Assembly (NCBI GenBank): GCA_030263375.1
Contig: SZOV01000011.1
Coordinates: forward strand, 1 to 53,792
Length of the DNA stretch: 53,792 nt
Direction of reading: 5' to 3'
DNA from: Deltaproteobacteria bacterium PRO3
Lineage (GTDB): Bacteria; UBA10199; DSSB01
Shown: positions 45,501 to 53,305 of the stretch, one piece after another
How positions within the stretch are numbered: the stretch's first letter is position 1
How the letters are laid out: every line of letters begins with the position of its first letter
Notes under the pieces: model-generated
Told to the model about the DNA's origin: nothing
The model's input: the letters and a program-made list of their open reading frames with translations, nothing else
The model's database searches: none
Translations under genes and position numbers: made by a program

Positions 45501-47661
45501 TATCTTCGAAAGGCTGCTGGATCGGGACAGACGCTTGGACGTACGGGCTCGGCGGATCGCCCTATGGGGTAAGTGGCGAGCACAGTTTCTGGCGGGCTGG
45601 CCCGATGTCCAATTTCATGAGGCCGAGGCTGATTTCGCAAAGGGCACCGTCTCGCCTCAGGATGAGGCCATCCGTGATCTGTCGAGATTCCTATCGTCGG
45701 ATCCAAGGGCCCTCTCTCGGGAAATGGCGCTGCAGGTTTTTTCCTCGCTTGAGGGAATCGAAAGTGTCGGATTTCGCCTGACTTGCCACTATTTGCTGAA
45801 AGTATTTTTTGATCGTCACGGCCTGGAGGGGCTGTCGGCACAGACTCAGACATTGGAAGACTCGCTATGGCGGGCCTTGTCGGCCAACCAACCGGAGGAA
45901 ATCAAGATGGACATCGAGAACAAGCGCAGTTTGTTCGATCTCAATGAGGACCTAAAAAAACCGCTGCAGCGGGCTGCTCAAAAAGAGGCCGTCGGAGTAA
46001 AGTCTGCCTCCTTGCCTCCTCCAGTCGATCGACAGGCGGCTCGGATCAGCGAGGAGCGTTTCCGCCAGTTTTGCGAAATCACCAACCGGGTCGCGCAGAA
46101 GGAAGTTCTGACGGAGATTTTGGAGCTCCTTATGGATTCCTCACTGCTTCTCACCGGCGCCGAACGCGGCTTCGTCATATTAGAAAATCCCAAGTCCAAG
46201 GACGGCAAGTTTCCGGGTTTCGAGGTCGCCATGGCGCGGCACCTCAGCCGCCAAGTCCTGGCCGAGGAGGAATTCAAGCTCTCACTGACCTTGGTCAAAA
46301 AGGCGATCCAAGGCGGCTCCCCCGTGCTGAGCCGCGATGCCCAGGCGGAAGACGAGTTCCACAAGCTTAAATCGGTTCACCTCTATCAGCTTCGCTCTGT
46401 CCTGGTCGTGCCCCTGGAGATCGCAGGGCGGGTCTTTGGCGCACTTTACCTAGACCACCGATACAAGACGGACTGCTTCGGGACGGAAGACTTGTTGCTG
46501 ATCAAAGGGTTCGCAACGCAGGCGGGCCTCGCGATCCAGCGCGCGCAGATGATGGAAGCGTTGAAGAAGAGGCAGCAAAGACTCGAGAATCAAGTGTCTG
46601 AGCAGGCTCAGACCATCGAAAGCCTGCACGTAGAGATCAAGGAAGCTCGCAGCCATCTCAAGTACGAGTACCAAGACATCGTCGGCAATTCCCCGGCCAT
46701 CATGCAGGTCTTCCGGATGATGGAGCACGTTACGAAGACCAAGATTCCCGTCTGGATTTGGGGAGAGTCCGGTACGGGGAAGGAATTATTCGCCCGTTCC
46801 CTGCACTTCAACAGCCCCTGGAAATCAGGTCCTTTCGTCTCGGAGAACTGCAGCTCGATTCCGGAGAACTTGTTGGAAAGCGAGCTTTTCGGTCATAAGA
46901 AGGGCGCCTTCACCCATGCCGACCGTGACCGCGTCGGGCTCTTCGAGCAGGCCGACCACGGCACCCTGTTCTTGGACGAAGTTGCCGATATGCCGCTGCC
47001 CATGCAAATAAAGCTGCTCAGGGTCCTCCAGGAGGGCGAAATCCGGCCTCTTGGCTCGAACAAGAAGGTTAAGGTTGACGTGAGACTGGTAACGGCCTCG
47101 AACAAAGATTTGGCGCAATTGGTGCGCGAGGGGAAATTCCGCGAAGACCTGTTCTACCGCATCAACGGGCTTACGCTGCGTCTCCCCCCCCTGAGGGAGC
47201 GCCGGGAGGACATTCCCGACTTGGTGCAGCACCTGATTCAGAGGGTCGCGAAACGCTTCTTCCTCAAGCCCTGCAAGGTGACCAAAGAGGCCTTCCACAT
47301 GCTGATGAAACATGACTGGCCCGGCAATGTACGGCAGCTCGAGGGCATTGTGCGCAACGCGATGATGTTCGCCGATGGCGAGGCCATTACGCCGGCGATC
47401 CTCAAGATGACGGAATTGGCCGTGCCATCCTCTAGTCCCGCCCAGCCCGCTGCAGGCCCGCTTTCGGGCCGCAGGAAGGGCGATGAATCTGAAAGTGAGC
47501 GCGCCCAGTTGATCGAGGCGCTTCGGAGGCACAGCATGGACAAGAACAAGGTCGCACAGGAGCTGGGCATAACACTCAAGAGCGTTTATGTTCGCATGGA
47601 GCGGCACGGCATCCCGAAAAAAAATTCGCTACTCATGAAATTTTTGACGGAGGCGAGTTGA
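42589..47661 (+). CDS. Giant kinase-ATPase-TPR-GAF-sigma54 activator
   Basis: 1690 residues. Residues 10-270 form a Ser/Thr kinase: GQGSLGKVFLA loop, Lys in ALKVLRED, HHDLKPSN (about 129-136, HRD changed to HHD), ILDFSLA (DFG changed to DFS) and LPPEIF. An ATPase module follows with Walker A GPTGVGRS (about 308), where Lys is replaced by Arg. TPR-like helices span about 640-1090 and a GAF domain about 1151-1325. After a coiled coil (about 1330-1365) comes a sigma54-interacting AAA+ domain: Walker A GESGTGKE (1391), GAFTHA (1439-1444) in place of GAFTGA, LFLDEVADMP and REDLFYRIN. A Fis-type HTH ends it (about 1637-1680). It probably senses a signal and activates P1-P3. Its weak ribosome site suggests low expression. 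Confidence 0.92.
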   Translation: MIISAPIAARFRIERLLGQGSLGKVFLARQQDKPIALKVLREDLPPATLEFLREEARVLSQLSHPNLVKILDFFQGDAGAGTPACIAMEFLDGETLDRLPEECPIEQWEDIILQTCQGLDYLHHRNILHHDLKPSNLLLTRSGQIKILDFSLATPSGLGRRTAAIRGTLPFLPPEIFSGLYDERSDLFALGVVFYKLLSGKFPYSEILRPERLGQIGSPPSPRLSRPLIPEYLEALLLKLLNLDPRHRPGSVRTVLRYLRNHREELEAQPAERQDLPIEKLPLIGRQREWEALQDHLSGGSRMVLLNGPTGVGRSRLLEELRWKHLLQGDFFRQQGPPSETGWLEFPEGEAIPGDAYAKAEAYAIWVQGRKGILAYTELHRWNSLELADLEVFLKVLSRRHGDLGIVLEWDSDHMRKEALFRKSPELLRDAREIRLNDLDETATLSLLTEFAAGTEIAPEQLADIARISGGRPLLALENLKAFLADRAESDVHKIHWAIPKSLEEASFRRYQGLGEAAKRLLSFIVLAPRDPERHEIEECWDGEVSELDAALAELDRKEWLRSRSPLQPKLSLRYPSLRAGLSKFFESQAGTAVLRTWAEYFARAWRATTREEDLFHLLTCAQEGGFQDLLIGYAFEAIPRLERRNLYDRAIALTEVLCRLPDGAVDPVLLHAHRANLFYRLDRFEDSLRAYEQWFSVRVDDESKLQLTKYLFYTGLVNYSWGHSENAITVLERCLKAGDASRFPKLLPYQARAYLLLARLAQKVRAYSLAQEHLDRARKLPLEDAEILGEIEQVSGEICLRELRYDEALSRLEACQAHYQATGRPQLIALGHGGKAAILQERGRLREALKEIESAISQAEASGYRTQRARYLGNRALLLSELGRYAEARETMQQSLAVLQVLGNPTEQAIAKIQWMQIQLDCGKTQNLQNAFGELSEDLEALDALNLVDSLLQLRGEAALQYRDYGLAKNIFERLLDRDRRLDVRARRIALWGKWRAQFLAGWPDVQFHEAEADFAKGTVSPQDEAIRDLSRFLSSDPRALSREMALQVFSSLEGIESVGFRLTCHYLLKVFFDRHGLEGLSAQTQTLEDSLWRALSANQPEEIKMDIENKRSLFDLNEDLKKPLQRAAQKEAVGVKSASLPPPVDRQAARISEERFRQFCEITNRVAQKEVLTEILELLMDSSLLLTGAERGFVILENPKSKDGKFPGFEVAMARHLSRQVLAEEEFKLSLTLVKKAIQGGSPVLSRDAQAEDEFHKLKSVHLYQLRSVLVVPLEIAGRVFGALYLDHRYKTDCFGTEDLLLIKGFATQAGLAIQRAQMMEALKKRQQRLENQVSEQAQTIESLHVEIKEARSHLKYEYQDIVGNSPAIMQVFRMMEHVTKTKIPVWIWGESGTGKELFARSLHFNSPWKSGPFVSENCSSIPENLLESELFGHKKGAFTHADRDRVGLFEQADHGTLFLDEVADMPLPMQIKLLRVLQEGEIRPLGSNKKVKVDVRLVTASNKDLAQLVREGKFREDLFYRINGLTLRLPPLRERREDIPDLVQHLIQRVAKRFFLKPCKVTKEAFHMLMKHDWPGNVRQLEGIVRNAMMFADGEAITPAILKMTELAVPSSSPAQPAAGPLSGRRKGDESESERAQLIEALRRHSMDKNKVAQELGITLKSVYVRMERHGIPKKNSLLMKFLTEAS

Positions 47662-47663
47662 AC

Positions 47664-48362
47664 TCAGGGCGCCGCTTCGGGCATATGCACAAGGTTGGCC
47701 TTGGAGCGATTGGAATCCGCCTTGTCGGCGTCGTTCCCGGGGTTTGACAAGGGTAAGTCCATGGGTTTGACCTCGAGCACCACCAAGTGCGAATTTGGAA
47801 GATCGCATTTTGGGTCGGCGCAGGGCTGGGTCTTGCCCCACTGTTCGGAAGGGACGGTGGCGGCTTCGGCACTCAGGTAAAAGACTAAGGTGGCGGAGGT
47901 TGAGCCCAATACCTCCTGGGCGGCAATGAAGGGGACATTGATTTCCAACTCCACAGCAGCGGTTCCTGGGGAATCACCCTTGGGTTGGACAACTACATCC
48001 GTGTAATTGAGGGTCCGAAAATCGATCGCCCTTAGCACATGGCCGGCGAAGTCGGGCGCCGCGGCGATAATTTTGGACACCTCGCCAGAGATGAAAAGGG
48101 TGCCCTCATTGGTTTTTTGGAAATCACCGTAGATGCTGAGCCGGTATTTGGCCTGCTTACCGGGATCGAAATGAGTGCCGGGGGCCCCGCTTTCTTGGAT
48201 AGGGGCGGCTAAATTCCCGGCGGGGGGGACGGCGACGGGACCTCCACCCACGGGACCGCTCAGCCCTCCCGAACAGGCGAAAAGTTGCAGCAAACAGGCC
48301 CAAGCAAGATAAATATCCTTATTTTTCAAGTACCTACGCGTAATTCCCCTCGTGAAATCCAT
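47664..48362 (-). CDS. Putative lipoprotein of the accessory segment
   Basis: 232 residues. After a basic start (ITRRYLKNKD) the segment IYLAWACLLQLFAC ends in a lipobox (LFAC-SGG), so it should be lipidated at Cys30. A Gly/Pro linker follows, then a beta-rich domain (YRLSIYGDFQKTNEGTLFIS, ATLVFYLSAEAATV) with a CADPKCDLP pair that may form a disulfide. No family is recognised. It is convergent with the large regulator with a 2-bp gap. I found no sigma54-type promoter before it, so its place in the regulon is uncertain. Confidence 0.75.
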   Translation of the reverse strand: MDFTRGITRRYLKNKDIYLAWACLLQLFACSGGLSGPVGGGPVAVPPAGNLAAPIQESGAPGTHFDPGKQAKYRLSIYGDFQKTNEGTLFISGEVSKIIAAAPDFAGHVLRAIDFRTLNYTDVVVQPKGDSPGTAAVELEINVPFIAAQEVLGSTSATLVFYLSAEAATVPSEQWGKTQPCADPKCDLPNSHLVVLEVKPMDLPLSNPGNDADKADSNRSKANLVHMPEAAP

Positions 48363-48958
48363 GGACGACCACTTAAGCTATTTTCGGAATAGAACTCTCA
48401 AAAGGTTCGTTTTTTGCGATTTTTCAGAACTCTACCCTTTTGAAGGTCAGTTTCAGCTGATTGGAGGCGAATTTCAACTGCGATGAGTGGCTCATCGGGA
48501 AAAGTGAAATAATTATTCATTTTTCTTATTCGACACTCGTGGCGCGGGGTAAATCGACCTTCTTTTGGTTGGAGCAATCGGAACTTCCGATTTTGGTTAA
48601 GCAGATAACAACTCTTTGTGTCTCCTGGCAAAAGAATCTGGGGTTTCATAGCCCAAGCTAGAGATGGGGCGCTCGCGAGTGGCGTTGCCTTTGTCTACGC
48701 CTTCGATCGTTATTCCGCAGCCGCCGGTTATCAACAGGCTCCCCCGCTCAAGCCATCTCGCTACGCCTCCAATCCATCTAGGCGATACGCAAATGCGCTC
48801 CCGCCTTTATCTATTGATTTGTTATCCATGCAGCGCGATCGGGCATGTTAAAAGTTCCATGTTGAGATTCAAGCCGAATTAAGCGAAATGTCCTCCGGTT
48901 GGCAAATCGTTGATATATCGACGACCAAATATAAACCGCCCGACTCGAGGAACCCGAC
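48363..48958. other. 596-bp non-coding right edge of the accessory segment
   Basis: No accepted gene. Contents: AT-rich promoter-like sequence next to the lipoprotein gene, a pair of spaced repeats TTTCAGCTG / TTTCAACTG (48450-48480, 21 bp apart) like multiple end repeats of some insertion sequences, and a possible transposase remnant at 48597-48690. GC rises again at 48959. Several short open frames here are mutually overlapping and lack ribosome sites. Confidence 0.5.
48597..48690 (-). pseudogene. Possible IS3-type transposase C-terminal remnant
   Basis: On the minus strand one frame ends RERPISSLGYETPDSFARR and then HKELLSA, stop. RPxSSLGYxTPxxFA is the usual end of IS3-family OrfB integrases. 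Upstream in the same frame the sequence no longer resembles a transposase, so only the end survives. Recognition rests on one short motif. Confidence 0.4.
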
Positions 48959-49864
48959 GTGGACCTTCGCAAGCTCAAAGCGCTTTGGCTTCCCTTCGCG
49001 CTCTTCGCGTTGCTTGGCCTCGCCTGCCTGGGCGTCGAGGGTTGGAACCGCTATTTCCGCCAAATCGCCTCGCCTTTCCTGGCCCCCGGCCTTGGCTTCC
49101 TGGTTCTCAGTCTCTTCTTCCTGGTCCGGAGGCGAAGTGCCTACTTCGCCCTCTCCCTGCTCACCCTAAGCTACCTCGCCGCCTCGCTGACCCTGGGCCT
49201 CTGGGGCGACTTTCGCCGCCCCGCGGTGGCGCAGTGCTACCGCGAGTGGGCCTTCGACACGGCGACCGGACGGCTGCGCCTGCAGATCCCCCTGGGCCGT
49301 TCCGCTCCCAACCAAGGCGCCTACATCGCCTGCAGCTTCAGCCTGCGCGGCTGGTGGGACTACCTCGACGACCAACCCAACCTCTGCACGGCCTTCGACG
49401 ATCGGCTTCGGGTGGTGATGTTCCTCAACGACCAGGAAGTCGACAACGGGGTCTTGCGCGAATTTCAGATCAACCAGTTCGGCCTCCAATCCAAGAGCCT
49501 GCTGGGCGAGCCGCTGGACCGCGGCGCCCTGCGCATCGCGCTGCTGCGGGAGCCGGGACGCTTCCGCCCCGAGTTCCGCCTGAAGGCGATCTATCAGGTC
49601 TACGAACGCGAGCTGGAGGAAGGCCAGACCCGCGTCATCGAGAGCTTCACCCGCGACGGCCAGGGCAACCTGAAAAGCTTCACGGAGAGCTCGGCGCTGA
49701 ATTTGACGAACAAAGATCTCTACGCGGTGTATAATGCCCAGGGCGTCCTGACCGAGATCCCGCGGCTGAACACGCGGACCTTCGTCTTTCCCGCGCGGAT
49801 CGACGTCTCGGGCGTCGCGAAATACCAGATTCCACCGCTGCTCTATCCGGGGGTGAAGCTATGA
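48959..49864 (+). CDS. Membrane protein with soluble beta-rich domain, unknown
   Basis: 301 residues from a GTG at 48959, with GAGGAA about 6 bases before. Three hydrophobic segments lie in the first 95 residues (LPFALFALLGLACLGV, FLAPGLGFLVLSLFFLV, YFALSLLTLSYLAASLTLGL). The remaining 200 residues form a soluble, probably periplasmic domain with three Cys. No family is recognised. Its stop overlaps the ATG of the ferredoxin gene (ATGA), so the two are coupled; a redox role for the pair is possible but unproven. Confidence 0.78.
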   Translation: MDLRKLKALWLPFALFALLGLACLGVEGWNRYFRQIASPFLAPGLGFLVLSLFFLVRRRSAYFALSLLTLSYLAASLTLGLWGDFRRPAVAQCYREWAFDTATGRLRLQIPLGRSAPNQGAYIACSFSLRGWWDYLDDQPNLCTAFDDRLRVVMFLNDQEVDNGVLREFQINQFGLQSKSLLGEPLDRGALRIALLREPGRFRPEFRLKAIYQVYERELEEGQTRVIESFTRDGQGNLKSFTESSALNLTNKDLYAVYNAQGVLTEIPRLNTRTFVFPARIDVSGVAKYQIPPLLYPGVKL

Positions 49865-50079
49865 TCCAGATTACGATCGACCGCGAGGCCTGCATCGGCG
49901 CCTCGGCCTGCGTGGCCGCGGCGGGCAAGACCTTCGCGCTGGACGCGGAGGGGAAATCGACCGTCGTCAATGCCCAAGGGGATTTGGAGGAAGACATCCG
50001 CGCCGCCGCAGCCGCCTGTCCGACCGGCGCGATTCAACTGCAAGAGTCTCCCTTATCCGAAACGAAAATCGAGCGATAA
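49861..50079 (+). CDS. Small ferredoxin, three-Cys type
   Basis: 72 residues. CIGASACVAAAGKTF and AAAACPTGAIQL are the two halves of a single-cluster ferredoxin. Only three Cys are present (11, 17 and 53); the position of the second Cys of a [4Fe-4S] motif is Ala/Ser. This fits a [3Fe-4S] or a labile [4Fe-4S] cluster, as in the small ferredoxins serving P450s and other oxidases. Cytoplasmic electron carrier; the partner is unknown. Coupled to the preceding membrane-protein gene. Confidence 0.9.
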   Translation: MIQITIDREACIGASACVAAAGKTFALDAEGKSTVVNAQGDLEEDIRAAAAACPTGAIQLQESPLSETKIER

Positions 50080-50083
50080 CATC

Positions 50084-51121
50084 TCAGGCCGGCTGCTGCT
50101 GCGTGACGCAGTGGATGGCCCCCATCCCCCAGACCAAGTCGCGGCAGTCGATGCCGACCACCTTGCGGTCCGGAAAGAGGCCCTGCAGGGTCGCCAAGGC
50201 GCGGGCGTCGTTGGCGTGGGCGTAGACCGGCACCAGGACAACGCCGTTGGCGATGTAGAAGTTGGCGTAAGAGGCCGGCAGCGGACCCTCGTCGGATTCG
50301 ACCCGGCCCGGCATCGGAAGCGTAACGATCCGGAAGGGCCGGCCTTCGACGTCGCTCATCGCGCGCAGGCGCAGCAGGTTGTCCTGCAGCGGCTGGTAAT
50401 TGGCGTCCGCCGGATCCTCTTCCACCGCCGTCACGATCGTGTCGGCGGCGACGAAGCGCGTGATGTCGTCGACGTGGCCGTCGGTGTCGTCGCCCTCGAT
50501 GCCGTCGCCCAGCCACAGCACCTTCGACACGCCCAAAAAGTCTTGCAGATATTTTTCGATCGCCGCGCGACTCAGGTGCGGATTGCGGTTGGGGTTGAGC
50601 AGGCACTGTTCGGTCGTCAAGACGCAGCCCGCGCCGTTGACCTCGATCGAGCCGCCCTCCATCACGATCCCCGGCTCGAACATCGGCAGGTTGATCAAAT
50701 GCGAGACCCGCTGCGGGATGCCGTCGTCCCGCATCAGGGTCTCGTACTTGCCCCCCCAGGCGTTGAAGATCCACCGGTTGTAGGCCAGGCCGCGCGGTCC
50801 TTTGAGGAAATTGGGGCCGTAGTCGCGGATCCAGGAATCGACGGTGGGGATACGGTGGATGAGCAGGTGCTCGCCGCGAATGACGCGGCCAGCCAGCTTC
50901 CCGCGGACTTGCGCCTCGGCCTCGGCGTCGTTGACCAGCAGGTGGACCTTCTCCCGGGGCGTCAGGGCCTCGATCATCCGCGCGAAGGCCTCCTGCGCCT
51001 GCGGGACGCGGTCGGGCCAGGTGATCGGGTCCTTGGGCCAGGACAGCCAGGTCGCCTCGTGGGGTTCCCACTCGGCGGGCATGCGGTAGCCCAGCTCTCG
51101 CGGTGTGGCGGCGGGGCTCAG
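50084..51121 (-). CDS. aguA: Agmatine deiminase
   Basis: 345 residues if translation starts at CTG 51121. The enzyme converts agmatine to N-carbamoylputrescine. MPAEWEPHEATWLSWP, DSWIRDYGPNFL, VMEGGSIEVNG, GDDTDGHVDDITRFV and the final GMGAIHC with the catalytic Cys are all present. Known enzymes have TPRxxGF/YRMPAEW at the N-terminus, and here TPRELGYRMPAEW begins upstream of the first ATG (51082). The CTG overlaps the aguB stop (CTGA) and has GAGGAG 8 bases before it, so it is the better start although rare. Forms a pathway pair with aguB. Confidence 0.92.
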   Translation of the reverse strand: MSPAATPRELGYRMPAEWEPHEATWLSWPKDPITWPDRVPQAQEAFARMIEALTPREKVHLLVNDAEAEAQVRGKLAGRVIRGEHLLIHRIPTVDSWIRDYGPNFLKGPRGLAYNRWIFNAWGGKYETLMRDDGIPQRVSHLINLPMFEPGIVMEGGSIEVNGAGCVLTTEQCLLNPNRNPHLSRAAIEKYLQDFLGVSKVLWLGDGIEGDDTDGHVDDITRFVAADTIVTAVEEDPADANYQPLQDNLLRLRAMSDVEGRPFRIVTLPMPGRVESDEGPLPASYANFYIANGVVLVPVYAHANDARALATLQGLFPDRKVVGIDCRDLVWGMGAIHCVTQQQPA

Positions 51122-51975
51122 AGGCTGTACTCCTCGGTGCGGCGGCAGGTAAGGAAGGGCCAATCTTTGCGCACCTCCGCGAGGGTCTTCAAGTCGACGG
51201 GGACGATCAGGTTTTCCTCGCGGTCGTGCGAGGCGCGTTTCAAGACCCGGCCCAATGGGTCGGCCACGAAGGAGCCGCCCCAAAAGTTGAGATGGTCCTC
51301 GCGGCCCGTGCGGTTGGTGGCCGCGACGAAGACGGTGTTGGAGATGGCGTGGCCGCGCTGGACGGTCTCCCAGGCCTGGTATTCGGCCTTGCCCAGCTCC
51401 TCCTGCCCCACCACCTGCCAGCCGATCGCGGTGGGATAGAAGAGGATCTCGGCCCCCTGCAGGGCCAGCGAGCGGGCGCCCTCCGGGAACCACTGGTCCC
51501 AACAGACTTGCACGCCGATCTTGGCGAATTTCGTCGCGAAGGGCTTGATGCCCAGGTTGCCTGGCTTGAAGTAAAACAGCTCGGAATAGTAATTGCGCGG
51601 GTCGTCGGGGATGTGGACCTTGCGGTATTTCCCCAAAAAGCTCCCGTCGGCGTCGAGGACGCAGGCGGTATTGTAGTAGTCCTGGCCGTCGCGCTCGAAG
51701 AGCGAGGCGACGATCGCCACGCCCAGCTCCTTGGCGAGCTTGCCCAAGAGCTCGCTGGTTGGGCCGGGCACCGGCTCGGCCAAGTCGAAGAATTTTGGGT
51801 CGTTGGTCTGGCAGAAATAGAGCGAAGGAAACAGCTCCTGCAAGCAGACGATCTGGGCGCCGTCGCGGGCCGCCTGCCGCGCCTTCTCGACCGCCTTTTC
51901 GACGTTACGGCGCGGCTCTTCGACGCAGCTCATTTGGATCAGGCCCAGGACCACCTCGGGCGAAGGTTCGGACAT
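51118..51975 (-). CDS. aguB: N-carbamoylputrescine amidase
   Basis: 285 residues of the nitrilase fold. The Glu-Lys-Cys triad is visible in CLQELFPSLYF, KYRKVHIPDDP and VQVCWDQWFPEGAR. The Cys box and Tyr-rich YYSELFYFKPGN are as in plant and bacterial N-carbamoylputrescine amidases. The enzyme releases putrescine, CO2 and ammonia from N-carbamoylputrescine. With aguA it completes the agmatine route to putrescine. AAGGAGTCCCT precedes the ATG. It is the first gene of the pair. Confidence 0.94.
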   Translation of the reverse strand: MSEPSPEVVLGLIQMSCVEEPRRNVEKAVEKARQAARDGAQIVCLQELFPSLYFCQTNDPKFFDLAEPVPGPTSELLGKLAKELGVAIVASLFERDGQDYYNTACVLDADGSFLGKYRKVHIPDDPRNYYSELFYFKPGNLGIKPFATKFAKIGVQVCWDQWFPEGARSLALQGAEILFYPTAIGWQVVGQEELGKAEYQAWETVQRGHAISNTVFVAATNRTGREDHLNFWGGSFVADPLGRVLKRASHDREENLIVPVDLKTLAEVRKDWPFLTCRRTEEYSL

Positions 51976-52038
51976 AGGGACTCCTTCGAAACGGATGAAA
52001 CCTCGAGATAGGAAATGGCGGGGAAAAATGCAAGCCCG

Positions 52039-52563
52039 CTAGAACTTGGCCTCGATCTCGCGGGTCGTATTGGTGACGATCCAGACATTGTTGGAAGTGA
52101 CCGAGGAGTCCCCGAAGCGGATGCGGACGTCGTAGTAGCCCGTGGGCAAAACCTTGACCTGCTTGGCGGGAAACTTCGCGACCAAGCTCTGCGTGCCGGT
52201 CTTGTAGACCTCGACGGTGCTGCCTTCCGGCGAGATCACCTTGAGATTGCCGTAGCCCGGCACGATCACCTCGGTGCGCTCGGTGCCGCCGACCTTGACT
52301 TGCTGCTCGTAGAGGTAGTCCTGCATCTTGACGCTGACCGAGTAGTCTCCGATCGGGACCTTGATCTCCTTCTCGGATTCGAGGCTCTGTTTCTTGCCGC
52401 CCTCGACGGCGGTGAGCGTGATCTGGTCGGAGCCGGGCTGCGGCGTCTTGACGTAGATCATCCCGAACTTACGTTCGGAAATCGGCGCGACCGGGTCGAG
52501 CGCGAAGGCCGGCGTGGCGGCCAGCAGCAAGGCGGCGAAAATCCATTGAGAAAGATATTTCAT
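52039..52563 (-). CDS. Secreted protein, paralog of the adjacent gene
   Basis: 174 residues from the ATG at 52563 (GGGGAAGTC before). Signal peptide KYLSQWIFAALLLAATPAFA. The mature part is beta-rich: VPIGDYSVSVKMQDYLYEQQ, EVIVPGYGNLKVISP and SNNVWIVTNTTREIEAKF. VPIGDYxVxV recalls PEGA-type extracellular domains, but the match is weak. It lies 10 bases after its paralog in one operon. Function unknown. Confidence 0.8.
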   Translation of the reverse strand: MKYLSQWIFAALLLAATPAFALDPVAPISERKFGMIYVKTPQPGSDQITLTAVEGGKKQSLESEKEIKVPIGDYSVSVKMQDYLYEQQVKVGGTERTEVIVPGYGNLKVISPEGSTVEVYKTGTQSLVAKFPAKQVKVLPTGYYDVRIRFGDSSVTSNNVWIVTNTTREIEAKF

Positions 52564-52573
52564 GACTTCCCCT

Positions 52574-53104
52574 TCACTGCTTGGTGACATCTAGGACACG
52601 GGTCGTGTTGGTCACCACCCAGACGTTGTTCTTCACGGCCGGCAACATGCCGGGGACCTCCACTCTCACGTTGTAGTGCCCGCGCGGCAGGATCTTGGTG
52701 TCGGCCGCCGGGAAGGTCGCCACGACCTGCCCGGTCTTGTCGCTCGTAACGGTGACCTTGTCGGTGGCGTTCGGCGAGTTCACCTTCAGGCTGCCGTAGC
52801 CCGGTACGACGAGGAAGCTCGTCTCGGTCGGCGCGACGTGGAAATTTTGGTGATAGGAGTAGTCCTGCATCTTCACGTGCAACTCGTAGTCCCCGACGGG
52901 AACGGAGATGGTCTGTCCGGGCTTCGGATTCCAAGAGCCGCGATTCTTCAAGTTAGTGATGGTGACAAGGTTGTCCGGTTGCGGCGTGTGGACCACCACT
53001 CGGCCTTCGCCGCGCTCGGAGCGGGGCGCCAGCGGGTCCAAGCCCCAGGCCGGGACGCTGAACAATAACATCGCGATGAGGACGAAAATACGGGAGCGCT
53101 TCAC
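52574..53104 (-). CDS. Secreted protein, paralog of the adjacent gene
   Basis: 176 residues from a GTG at 53104 with a strong AGGAGG site. Signal peptide KRSRIFVLIAMLLFSVPAWG. It shares with its neighbour the blocks LDPxAPxSER, TPQPxxxxxT, VPVGDYELHVKMQDYSYHQ, VPGYGSLKVNSP and NNVWVVTNTTR, so the two arose by tandem duplication. The mature protein lacks Cys and membrane segments. No family is recognised with certainty. Confidence 0.8.
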   Translation of the reverse strand: MKRSRIFVLIAMLLFSVPAWGLDPLAPRSERGEGRVVVHTPQPDNLVTITNLKNRGSWNPKPGQTISVPVGDYELHVKMQDYSYHQNFHVAPTETSFLVVPGYGSLKVNSPNATDKVTVTSDKTGQVVATFPAADTKILPRGHYNVRVEVPGMLPAVKNNVWVVTNTTRVLDVTKQ

Positions 53105-53305
53105 AAGGACCTCCTTATTTGAGTACCGAGCCGGATTTGTCGAAATTGTAAGAGAAGCCATGGTAAATGCCCAAGAATTTTTCCGCCGCACCCCCCATGC
53201 CGAGGTTTAGACGTACCGGCGCCCGCTTTGGTTTACGCATTTCTAGGCTAAGGGAATAAATTATTGATTTAATTGAAAATTTTGCGATAATTCCCCGAGG
53301 TTTTT

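Noticed and set aside
48398-48649. 83-codon minus-strand frame
   Set aside because: It crosses repeats that look like IS ends and has no domain or ribosome site.
48618-48882. Two overlapping plus-strand frames of 72-77 codons in the right island edge
   Set aside because: Mixed composition, no ribosome site, and they lie opposite the possible transposase remnant.
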